Part shown: positions 10,812 through 17,407 of the stretch, one piece after another
How the letters are laid out: every line of letters begins with the position of its first letter
How positions within the stretch are numbered: the stretch's first letter is position 1
Assembly: GCF_014635585.1 (NCBI RefSeq)
Contig: NZ_BMDC01000003.1
Location: 186,001-250,000 of the forward strand
Direction: 5' to 3'
Source: Rothia aerolata
GTDB lineage: Bacteria > Actinomycetota > Actinomycetes > Actinomycetales > Micrococcaceae
DNA: 64,000 nucleotides
The notes under the pieces: model-generated
What the model was told of the DNA's origin: nothing
Seen by the model: the letters and a program-made list of their open reading frames with translations, nothing else
Databases searched by the model: none
Program-made: the position numbers and the translations under genes

Positions 10812-11479
10812 TGCACACACCAGCCAAGATGACTGACAACCGCGCGGAGCAGGGCAGCTACAGCTTCCCCGCTCCCGCCGCAGACGCCGCAACGCGCCGT
10901 CCTGGCCGCACCAACCGCACCCAGCACAAGCTCTTCAACGCCGCCCTGGCCATTATGAGCGTCAAGGGCCCCTCTTCCACCACGGTGGAAGAGGTGGCGC
11001 TGGCAGCGGGAGTCTCCAAGGGAACCGTCTACTACAACTTCGGTTCTAAAAAGACCATGGTTGACCAGCTGCTCCAGTACGGCGCGCAGCTGCTGGCTGA
11101 CCAGGTGGTTCATGGTGCCCAGGACGACGACCCTCGCGCCGCCGTGCGGGGCGGGGTGCTGGCGGCCCTGCGGTATCTTGAGGAACATCCTGGGTTCGCC
11201 CGGCTCTGGATTGCCGAGACCTGGAAGGGGCCCGAATCGTGGTCAGCGACCCTGATCGAGATTCGGGGCCAGCTGATTGAGGCGATTGAGAAGATGCTTC
11301 AAAGGCTCTCAAGCCGCTACAGCGTGGATTCCAGCCAGGATATTCGAACTATGTCTGTGGCTATCTTCGGCTCAATCTTCATGCTCTCGATGGACCGCGA
11401 GGTGCACTCCTCGCCCCGATCTGCCGAAGAATCGGTGCTACCGGTGATGCTCATGATTGACTCCTATATAAAGGCCTAG
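10811..11479 (+). CDS. TetR-family transcriptional regulator of the YhgE operon
   Basis: Its start codon overlaps the stop of the yhgE-like gene (TAATG at 10809-10813), so it is the last gene of a three-gene operon. After a disordered 30-residue N-terminus, the TetR DNA-binding domain spans about 33-85, with the helix-turn-helix TTVEEVALAAGVSKGTVYYNFGSK. The C-terminal helical domain would bind a ligand or effector. It probably represses its own operon through the dyad at 7237-7252, which is an inference from position and symmetry. Confidence 0.87.
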   Translation: MHTPAKMTDNRAEQGSYSFPAPAADAATRRPGRTNRTQHKLFNAALAIMSVKGPSSTTVEEVALAAGVSKGTVYYNFGSKKTMVDQLLQYGAQLLADQVVHGAQDDDPRAAVRGGVLAALRYLEEHPGFARLWIAETWKGPESWSATLIEIRGQLIEAIEKMLQRLSSRYSVDSSQDIRTMSVAIFGSIFMLSMDREVHSSPRSAEESVLPVMLMIDSYIKA

Positions 11480-11538
11480 GCTTTTTACCGGTCTTAAATT
11501 TGTGCTGGCTGGCTACAGCGGGTAAAGTTAGCCAGGTT

Positions 11539-11626
11539 GGTGACGTGTCCGAGCGGCCGAAGGTGCAACACTCGAAATGTTGTGTACGGTAACCCCGTAC
11601 CGAGGGTTCAAATCCCTCCGTCACCG
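11539..11626 (+). tRNA. tRNA-Ser (anticodon CGA)
   Basis: The acceptor stem GGTGACG pairs with CGTCACC and is followed by discriminator G. The anticodon loop CTCGAAA gives CGA. A long variable arm (GTACGG...CCGTAC) and a T arm with GGTTCAAATCC are present, as in serine tRNAs. CCA is not encoded. Confidence 0.96.
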
Positions 11627-11634
11627 CTTCAAAG

Positions 11635-11677
11635 AAACCCGCGGTTTCCCGATGTACTGGGAGGCCGCGGGTTTTTT
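11635..11677 (+). terminator. Intrinsic terminator after tRNA-Ser(CGA)
   Basis: Stem AAACCCGCGG / CCGCGGGTTT with T-run GTTTTTT, starting nine bases after the tRNA. Confidence 0.85.
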
Positions 11678-11802
11678 GCACGGGCTGCCATGTTCGTCGA
11701 GAGGCCAATTTTTGACCGTTTTTCTCCAATTTTCGGTATAAAAGTGGCCTTTCGAGGAAGCTCGATAGGTAAAGTACACGTTTCTTATTGTCTGGCTGGC
11801 GT

Positions 11803-11864
11803 AGGTACACCTGTATTCCCTGGGTACACATCTAGATGTGTACCCAGGGAATACAGGTGTACCT
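11803..11864. repeat. 62-bp perfect palindrome upstream of upp
   Basis: Two exact 31-base reverse-complement arms meet at 11833/11834 without a loop. The central GTACACATCTAGATGTGTAC is identical to the centre of the palindrome at 3557-3620, while the outer arms differ. GTGTACC words recur again just downstream (about 11887-11927). It lies between a terminator and the upp promoter region, so it is not needed to end an upstream gene. Confidence 0.88.
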
Positions 11865-12032
11865 TTGGCCTTTCAGCCGGGCTTTGCGTGTACCTTTGGT
11901 GTCCCCACAGGAATCTAGGTGTACCGAGAGCCTGTTTCAGCTCAAAATTCAAGAATGTTCCATACCGCAGGTGCTGGGACACAGATTTGTTCTATAACCC
12001 ACAAGTGACCGCCGGGGACATAGGATGAAGGT

Positions 12033-12671
12033 ATGCATCTAACAGTTCTTGACCACCCCCTGGTGGACCATAAGATTTCAGTCCTTCGCAACAAGAAGAC
12101 CCCCTCGCCGGTTTTTCGCCAGCTGGTAGGCGAACTGGTTGCCCTGCTGTCCTACGAGGCAACCCGCACTATCCGTACCGAGGAGCGGGAGATTGAGACC
12201 CCAGTGGCTGCAACCACCGGCCGAATGCTCACCAAGCCCCGCCCGCTGGTGGTTCCCATTCTGCGCGCGGGCCTGGGAATGCTAGAGGGCATGACCCAGC
12301 TGATTCCCACCGCCGAGGTTGGCTTTCTGGGCATGGCCCGCAACGAAGAAACTCTCGACATCGTCACCTATGCCGAGCGCCTGCCCGAAGATCTAACCGG
12401 TCGCCAGGTCTACGTACTCGATCCCATGCTCGCCACCGGCGGCACCCTGATCGAGGCTATTAAGTTCCTGCGTAAGCGCGGAGCAGATCACATTACCTGC
12501 CTGTGTATTATCGGTGCCCCTGAGGGCATTGCCGCCCTGGAAGCCGGTGTTGAAGGCATGGATAACGTTGACCTCTTTCTGTGTGCTCAGGATGAAAAGC
12601 TCAACGAGAAGTCCTACATTGTTCCCGGTCTGGGCGATGCCGGTGACCGTCTCTACGGCCTGGCTGAGTAG
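12033..12671 (+). CDS. upp: Uracil phosphoribosyltransferase
   Basis: Makes UMP from uracil and PRPP in pyrimidine salvage, in the cytoplasm. The PRPP-binding loop [10 protein letters not shown] lies at about 129-138, and the uracil-binding C-terminal segment [11 protein letters not shown] is near 200. The N-terminal [14 protein letters not shown] is characteristic of Upp, and the length of 212 residues is typical. Start ATG 12033 follows GGATGAAGG. The 405 bases between the tRNA-Ser gene and upp hold a terminator, the 62-bp palindrome and presumably the upp promoter. I see no coding region there, and the plus-strand ORF across it has no homology-like features. Confidence 0.96.
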   Translation: MHLTVLDHPLVDHKISVLRNKKTPSPVFRQLVGELVALLSYEATRTIRTEEREIETPVAATTGRMLTKPRPLVVPILRAGLGMLEGMTQLIPTAEVGFLGMARNEETLDIVTYAERLPEDLTGRQVYVLDPMLATGGTLIEAIKFLRKRGADHITCLCIIGAPEGIAALEAGVEGMDNVDLFLCAQDEKLNEKSYIVPGLGDAGDRLYGLAE

Positions 12672-12682
12672 AGGTACTCGGC

Positions 12683-12705
12683 AAAATCTCAGTTTCTGAG
12701 ATTTT
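12683..12705 (+). terminator. Short hairpin after upp
   Basis: Stem AAAATCTCAG / CTGAGATTTT with a three-base loop, ten bases past the upp stop. The AT-rich stem makes it weaker than the one at 12751. Confidence 0.5.
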
Positions 12706-12750
12706 CCTGGGCAAAAACCGCTGCCAAGCGCGGTGGCTTTGCTCACACTA

Positions 12751-12786
12751 AAATGCGGAAGGCTCTTGAGCCCTCCGCATTTTTTC
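12751..12786 (+). terminator. Intrinsic terminator downstream of upp
   Basis: Stem AAATGCGGA-GGCTC / GAGCC-TCCGCATTT with a T-run TTTTTT. Confidence 0.85.
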
Positions 12787-13544
12787 ATTCCTAAAAATGC
12801 ATAAACCGTTCGTTTTATGCACGATTGCGGGGCTCTGTCGCTTTAGAGACTGCCCTTTTTGGGGTGGAAATCGGGGCTCCACGTGGCTGTGGGGGCTGAC
12901 TCGGGTGTGGCTTCGGCCGGGGAGGAAACTGTAGGATGTCGCCGGGTTGGGTGGGTGAAAAATGTCGGCTGGGTGGGCGGGCAATTTGGTATGTGGTTTG
13001 CTGGAAATTGACCAGTGTGCTCGAAAAACCGCGAAATATAGCTGAAGTAAACCGACATAAGCCTGTAAAAGTATCTACTTGAAGTGTCATAAACAAATAA
13101 CTTTTTGGTCTTTGGGAGCATGTGGTTGTGCATGGTTTTGGTGGTTTTAGTGACCGTTTTATTGGGATAAAAACAAAAGTCTGCCAGAGATTGGGCAGAG
13201 TGTGATAGATGTGCTTGACATTACGATTTTCTTCTGAATGAAGGGGTGAAATGAACGGTTTTTGCGCTGAAAATTGTCGGAAATCCGGCTTTGGTGTGAA
13301 TAAACTACGCTTTTATGTATATCTATTCACTATATAGTGAGACGAAAAATTCCTGTCTAGACTTCCCGGAGAGGTTGCGACACTCTCGCGCATAGAAAAA
13401 GACAAAATTATTACTTGATTTATCCACTAAAAGCTATAACTATTGAAGATGTAAAGTGATACAGCACTAGCTAACAAACGGTGGTTTTTCAATACTATTG
13501 ACAACACGGCTGTATCCCACTTCGCGATAAGGCAGGTAGAAAAA
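12787..13544. other. Long AT-rich non-coding region before the winged-helix regulator gene
   Basis: About 760 bases with lower GC than its surroundings. Short minus-strand ORFs inside it have unlikely composition and no ribosome sites, so I do not accept them. A TTGACA hexamer occurs at 13215-13220 and another at 13498-13503, neither with a convincing -10. A 14-bp palindrome lies at 13327-13340. The region may be an extended regulatory region or hold an unrecognised small RNA; the sequence does not decide. Confidence 0.5.
13327..13340. promoter_or_regulatory. Palindromic candidate operator TCACTATATAGTGA
   Basis: A perfect 14-bp dyad in AT-rich DNA about 205 bases upstream of the winged-helix regulator gene. 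Its symmetry and isolation suggest a protein-binding site. The protein is unknown. Confidence 0.35.
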
Positions 13545-14330
13545 ATGTCCGGTGCACCAGGGTACGTACACATCTCACAGCGTAGCCGCTCGGCAGCAGC
13601 AGCCAAGCGCGCCTATGGCCACTCTCATCAGGGCCAACATCCTGCCTCTAAGCAGCCTGCTAACCTGCGCCCCATGACCGTTGCCCACAGCGATTCCGCT
13701 CCGCAGCGTTCTGCCCAGGCCGAGAGCGAAGCACGCGGCTTTGTGATTTACGTGGGTCTTTCTGAAGAGGCAGCGGCCGCCAACGGCACCTCTCTGGTGC
13801 GGATTGTTCAAGATCTGCGCGCCTACGCCCACAACCTGGCTCCCGAGTCAGACTCCTACGCCGCTGTGGCGCTTGCTCCGGCAGATGCAGAGGGTACCGA
13901 TCTTGAGGTTGTTCGCAACGCGCTGGGCGACCCCACTGCCGTGCATCACCAGCCCGAGGTCTTCAACCCGACCTCCAACGCAGCCGCAGATTCCAAGCCC
14001 ACCCACAGCGTCGGCGTCCTCATCGACCTTTCCCGCCGCGAGGTCTTTCTTGACGGCGAGGTTCTCAACCTCACCTACAAGGAGTTCGAGCTACTCAACT
14101 ATCTGGTGGAAAACGGTACCCGCACCGTGGGCCGTGAGGAACTGCTGACCAGCCTCTGGCGCGATGCCGAAGAAATCCCCAACGAGCGCACCATTGACGT
14201 TCATATTCGTCGCCTGCGTTCTAAGCTGGGCCGCTTGGCTAACACCGTGCGCACCGTGCGCGGTCAGGGCTACCGCTTCTACGAGCACCCCGAGGTTGTT
14301 GTTTGGGCAGCCCCCGAATACTCCATCTAA
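13545..14330 (+). CDS. Winged-helix regulator with OmpR/PhoB-type DNA-binding domain and no receiver
   Basis: The C-terminal about 95 residues (about 160-255) form an OmpR-type winged helix: the strands VGVLIDLSRREVFLDGEVLNL, then LTYKEFELLNYLVENG, the recognition helix region RTIDVHIRRLRSKLG, and the wing VRTVRGQGYRF. Residues 1-155 show no receiver-domain aspartates; they hold a basic Ser/Ala/Gln-rich N-terminus and a small alpha/beta segment (GFVIYVGLSEEAAAANGTSLVRIVQDLRAY). It is therefore not a classical phosphorylated response regulator. Regulators of this build are known in Micrococcales, with targets I cannot name. It has an unusually long AT-rich upstream region and a strong terminator 12 bases after its stop. 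Confidence 0.85.
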   Translation: MSGAPGYVHISQRSRSAAAAKRAYGHSHQGQHPASKQPANLRPMTVAHSDSAPQRSAQAESEARGFVIYVGLSEEAAAANGTSLVRIVQDLRAYAHNLAPESDSYAAVALAPADAEGTDLEVVRNALGDPTAVHHQPEVFNPTSNAAADSKPTHSVGVLIDLSRREVFLDGEVLNLTYKEFELLNYLVENGTRTVGREELLTSLWRDAEEIPNERTIDVHIRRLRSKLGRLANTVRTVRGQGYRFYEHPEVVVWAAPEYSI

Positions 14331-14341
14331 ACTTCACTGAA

Positions 14342-14374
14342 TAACCCCGCCGGTTCGCCCCGGCGGGGTTTTAG
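14342..14374 (+). terminator. Intrinsic terminator after the winged-helix regulator gene
   Basis: Stem AACCCCGCCG / CGGCGGGGTT followed by TTTTAG. Confidence 0.88.
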
Positions 14375-14406
14375 TATGCTTGAAATGAAGAGAGGTAGGG
14401 GAGCGT

Positions 14407-15183
14407 ATGCAGGAATTAGCCACCGAAACCGTAGGTAGCGGAGAGAACCGTCTAGTGTTTTTGCACGGGCTCATGGGTCGAGGCAAGAACTTTGCCACCA
14501 TCGCCAAGAAACTGGGCGATGACTTCACCAGCCTGCTGGTAGATCTGCCCAACCACGGTGCCTCGCCCTGGACAGAGACCTTTGACTACGATCAGATGGC
14601 TGACCAGGTGGCCCACACCCTGCAGGCTGACTTTGCCTCAGCCGGGCCGGTGAACGTGGTGGGCCATTCTATGGGAGGCAAGGTCGCCATGCGCCTGGCG
14701 CTGCGCCACCCCGAGCTGGTGAGCAAGCTGGTGGTGCTCGACATTGCCCCCTCAAGTTCGCGGGGAAACTTCGACCACCTGCTCGGTTCTATGCTGAAGC
14801 TACCCATTCAGGAGTTCACCACCCGGGGGCAGGCAAACAAGGCGCTGGCGCCGGCAGTTCCGCAAGACGGTACCCGGGGCTTTCTGCTACAGAACCTCAA
14901 GAAAACTGACCGGGGCTTTGTCTGGGAGCCCAATTTAGAAATGCTCTACAGTAGCCTGAACACAGTCATGGACTGGACCTCCACCGACCTCAGCTTTGAC
15001 GGCCCGGTGCTCTGGGTCGCTGGTGCCGAATCCCACTACATTCAGCCCGAAGATTCTCAGACCATGCGGGCCCTCTTTCCCCGCGTGCGCAAGCTGACCC
15101 TCAAGGGGGCGGGCCACTGGGTTCACGCCGATAAGCCCGCCGAAACTGTCTACCTCTTGCAGCAGTTTTTGCTCGATCAATAG
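14407..15183 (+). CDS. Alpha/beta-hydrolase fold esterase (YbfF-like)
   Basis: A cytoplasmic hydrolase of 258 residues. The oxyanion segment LVFLHGLMGRGKNF is at about 16-29, the nucleophile elbow GHSMGG places Ser at 88, and the catalytic His is in GAGHWVH near 237. The spacing and the motif DLPNHGASPWTETFDYDQMA resemble esterase YbfF and related short acyl-ester hydrolases. The substrate cannot be inferred. It precedes the SixA-like phosphatase gene by about 10 bases, probably in one transcript. Confidence 0.87.
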   Translation: MQELATETVGSGENRLVFLHGLMGRGKNFATIAKKLGDDFTSLLVDLPNHGASPWTETFDYDQMADQVAHTLQADFASAGPVNVVGHSMGGKVAMRLALRHPELVSKLVVLDIAPSSSRGNFDHLLGSMLKLPIQEFTTRGQANKALAPAVPQDGTRGFLLQNLKKTDRGFVWEPNLEMLYSSLNTVMDWTSTDLSFDGPVLWVAGAESHYIQPEDSQTMRALFPRVRKLTLKGAGHWVHADKPAETVYLLQQFLLDQ

Positions 15184-15193
15184 ACTGGTGACT

Positions 15194-15718
15194 ATGTCTG
15201 AACTTTCCCGCCGTCATGACTCCAGACTGCTGATTATCATGCGCCACGCTGAAGCTGACTGGGGTATGGATGATTTCAACCGCCCTCTGACTACCCGCGG
15301 CCACAGCCAGGCCCCGCAGGCGGGAGCCTGGTTGCTCGAGCAGGGCTTTGTGCCCGAGATGATTATTTCTTCGGCTGCCCTGCGTACTCGCCAGACCACC
15401 ACCTGGGTCTCCGATGCCCTGGGCGAGAAGGCCCCCACCGCCTCTTTGGACGAGCGTCTCTATAACGCGCCCGCCTCGGCTATTACCACCGCCATTAATT
15501 ACGCTCCCGATACCGTGAATGCCCTGATGGTGGTTGCCCACCTGCCCGGTGTCCAGGACGCCGCCTTGCAGCTGATGCGCCCTGACTCTGACTACGAGGC
15601 GTCGATGGAGATTTCCTACGGCTTTGCCCCGGCCTCGGTGGCGGTGTTTGAGGTGTTGGGGGAGTGGGATCAGCTGGTGGACGGCGAGGCCCGGCTGATT
15701 GCCTTCAAGACCTTCTGA
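15194..15718 (+). CDS. SixA-like histidine phosphatase
   Basis: Histidine-phosphatase superfamily. The catalytic LIIMRHAEADW lies near the N-terminus, a conserved arginine in RTRQTT follows, and the second His is in VVAHLPGVQD. The short size (about 174 residues) and the absence of the phosphoglycerate-mutase insertions fit SixA-type phosphohistidine phosphatases. A GTG at 15188 in the same frame is an alternative start; neither has a strong ribosome site, as expected if it is read through from the esterase gene just upstream. Confidence 0.85.
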   Translation: MSELSRRHDSRLLIIMRHAEADWGMDDFNRPLTTRGHSQAPQAGAWLLEQGFVPEMIISSAALRTRQTTTWVSDALGEKAPTASLDERLYNAPASAITTAINYAPDTVNALMVVAHLPGVQDAALQLMRPDSDYEASMEISYGFAPASVAVFEVLGEWDQLVDGEARLIAFKTF

Positions 15719-15774
15719 GCAGGTCGGGTGTGCAGCTGGTTTGTGAGCAATTTAGAAGACCATAACCCACTTAT

Positions 15775-15838
15775 TTTGTACAGGCTTGTCTCTGACGTAC
15801 AGAGATACCGCTGTACAGAAGAGATAACCCTGTACAAA
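15775..15838. repeat. Imperfect intergenic hairpin built from TGTACA words
   Basis: Outer arms TTTGTACAGG (15775-15784) and CCTGTACAAA (15829-15838) are exact complements. Inside are a second dyad (TCTCTG...CAGAGA) and a self-complementary CTGTACAG. It lies between the convergent sixA-like gene and the tRNA-Ser(GCT) gene. Confidence 0.6.
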
Positions 15839-15857
15839 CCGAGGTTATTGGATACAG

Positions 15858-15893
15858 AAAAGCCCCGGATTCCCTGAGGAACCCGGGGCTTTT
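15858..15893 (-). terminator. Intrinsic terminator of tRNA-Ser(GCT)
   Basis: Stem AAAAGCCCCGG / CCGGGGCTTTT. Read on the minus strand it ends in TTTT directly after the tRNA gene. Confidence 0.85.
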
Positions 15894-15901
15894 AGCATCT
15901 G

Positions 15902-15990
15902 CGGAGACGGGGGGATTTGAACCCCCGGCCGAGTTTAACCCCGGCCCTTCATTAGCAGTGAAGTCCATTCGGCCGCTCTGGCACGTCTCC
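15902..15990 (-). tRNA. tRNA-Ser (anticodon GCT)
   Basis: On the minus strand the acceptor GGAGACG pairs with CGTCTCC, with discriminator G. Anticodon loop CTGCTAA gives GCT. A long variable arm and a GGTTCAAATCC T arm mark it as serine. It decodes AGC/AGT. Confidence 0.96.
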
Positions 15991-16090
15991 ACGCCTGCAT
16001 CGAGTGTGGCTCGTCAAAAACCACGTTCAACACAGTATTGACAATACTAACGGGTTAAAGGGAACAGGTCAAAATCGGCAAGCGCAAACA

Positions 16091-16124
16091 AAAATCCCCG
16101 GGCTCCACAGAACCCGGGGATTTT
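16091..16124 (-). terminator. Intrinsic terminator of tRNA-Ser(TGA)
   Basis: Stem AAAATCCCCGGG / CCCGGGGATTTT. On the minus strand it follows the tRNA by seven bases and ends in TTTT. Confidence 0.85.
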
Positions 16125-16131
16125 GATAACG

Positions 16132-16219
16132 CGGATGGTAAGGGATTTGAACCCTTGAGACGGGGTTGCCGCCTACTGGTTTTCAAGACCAGCTCCTTCG
16201 GCCGCTCGGACAACCATCC
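16132..16219 (-). tRNA. tRNA-Ser (anticodon TGA)
   Basis: On the minus strand the acceptor GGATGGT pairs with ACCATCC, discriminator G. Anticodon loop CTTGAAA gives TGA. The long variable arm is typical of serine tRNA. It is the third serine tRNA gene in under 5 kb. Confidence 0.96.
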
Positions 16220-16313
16220 AGACGAGGTAAAACTCTACTAGATGTTGCGCGCATTGCAAAGTGGGCGACATTAAAAGTGGCGGATTCCACGGTGCCACGA
16301 GAGAATGGGGAAT

Positions 16314-17306
16314 ATGCGAGCTGTAGTAGAAAACGAACACGGTGATTTTCACGTACTGGCTGTAACCGATGAGCCGGTGCCCGAGCTTGAACCCGGCCAG
16401 GTGCTCATCAAGGTGGCTGCCGCAGGCATCAACCGCGCAGACGTGATGCAGCGTCGCGGACTCTACCCGCCGCCGTCCGGGGCGTCGAACATCTTTGGGC
16501 TGGAAGTTGCCGGCACCGTGGAGAAGGTCGCGGACGGCGTCGATTCGGCTCTGGCCGGCCAGGAGCGGGTAGCCCTGCTGGCAGGTGGCGGCTACGCCGA
16601 ATACGTGGCGGTCGATGCTGATCATACTCTTCCCGTGCCTGCGGGAGTCTCGATTGAAGAAGCCGCCGGTCTGATTGAGGTGGCGGCAACCGTTTATTCT
16701 AATCTGGTGCCCACCTGCGGTATGTCAACGGAACTGGCGGAAAATCAGGGTAAAACGGCTCTGGTGCACGGCGGTACCGGCGGTATTGGCCAGCACGCAA
16801 TTCAGTTTTTGCAAAACATGGGTGTGAAGGTTTTTACCACCGCTGGAACCCCTGAAAAGTGCGCTTTCCTGCAGAGCCAGGGTGCCGAAGCCATTAACTA
16901 CCGGGCCCAGGATTTCGAGCAGGCTATCAAGGAGCAGGCCCCCGAGGGTGTGGACTTTATTCTCGATGTGGTGGGAGCAAAATACCTGAAGCAGAATCTC
17001 AGCACCCTAAAAACCGGAGGACACCTGACCATCATTGGTTTGCAGGGTGGTGCTGAAGCAGAAATTGATCTGCGGCAGATGCTCTCGCGCCGTTTGAACC
17101 TGCACGCCACCTCTCTGAGATCGCGCCCGGCGCAGGAGAAAAAAGAGATTCTTGCCGGGGTAGAAAAGACGGTCTGGCCGCTGGTGGAAAAGGGCCTTAT
17201 TAAGCCCAATCTGGGCAAGACCTTCCCGCTGGAAGAGGTTGCGGCAGCTCACGAGTATTTCGACTCGGGAGAGCACACTGGAAAGGTTGTTCTGACCCTC
17301 AGCTAA
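16314..17306 (+). CDS. NAD(P)H:quinone oxidoreductase, zinc-free MDR family (PIG3/Qor type)
   Basis: Reduces quinones with NAD(P)H. The GroES-like N-terminal half contains AAGINRADVMQRRGLYPPP, the family signature, and lacks the zinc cysteines. The Rossmann half carries VHGGTGGIGQHAIQFLQ, and the C-terminus ends in EVAAAHEYFDSGEHTGKVVL. The length matches the family. An ATG three codons earlier (16305) is possible. I prefer 16314 because homologues begin MKA/MRA, but neither start has a well-spaced ribosome site. Confidence 0.9.
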   Translation: MRAVVENEHGDFHVLAVTDEPVPELEPGQVLIKVAAAGINRADVMQRRGLYPPPSGASNIFGLEVAGTVEKVADGVDSALAGQERVALLAGGGYAEYVAVDADHTLPVPAGVSIEEAAGLIEVAATVYSNLVPTCGMSTELAENQGKTALVHGGTGGIGQHAIQFLQNMGVKVFTTAGTPEKCAFLQSQGAEAINYRAQDFEQAIKEQAPEGVDFILDVVGAKYLKQNLSTLKTGGHLTIIGLQGGAEAEIDLRQMLSRRLNLHATSLRSRPAQEKKEILAGVEKTVWPLVEKGLIKPNLGKTFPLEEVAAAHEYFDSGEHTGKVVLTLS

Positions 17307-17316
17307 ACACTCGGTA

Positions 17317-17329
17317 ATGGTCTGACCAT
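17317..17329. promoter_or_regulatory. Candidate GntR/FadR-type operator upstream of cstA
   Basis: The dyad ATGGTCTGACCAT contains TGGTnnnACCA, the half-site arrangement bound by FadR-subfamily GntR regulators such as PdhR and LldR. It is about 80 bases before the cstA start, which suits control by a carboxylate-sensing regulator. The regulator is not in this window. Confidence 0.4.
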
Positions 17330-17407
17330 ACTTTTGCTGTGCATCCGGTCACTCGGCTATGTTTTATATGACACATTCATATTTTTCGTTGTCTGTAAGG
17401 ATGCATC

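Noticed and set aside
11537-12028. Plus-strand ORF of 163 codons across the tRNA-Ser gene and the 62-bp palindrome
   Set aside because: It runs through a tRNA, a terminator and a palindrome, and its sequence is that of structured RNA, not protein.
12748-13133. Minus-strand ORFs of 78-96 codons in the gap before the winged-helix regulator gene
   Set aside because: Pro/Thr/Phe-rich sequences with no motif, no ribosome site and several overlapping frames; more likely chance in AT-rich DNA.
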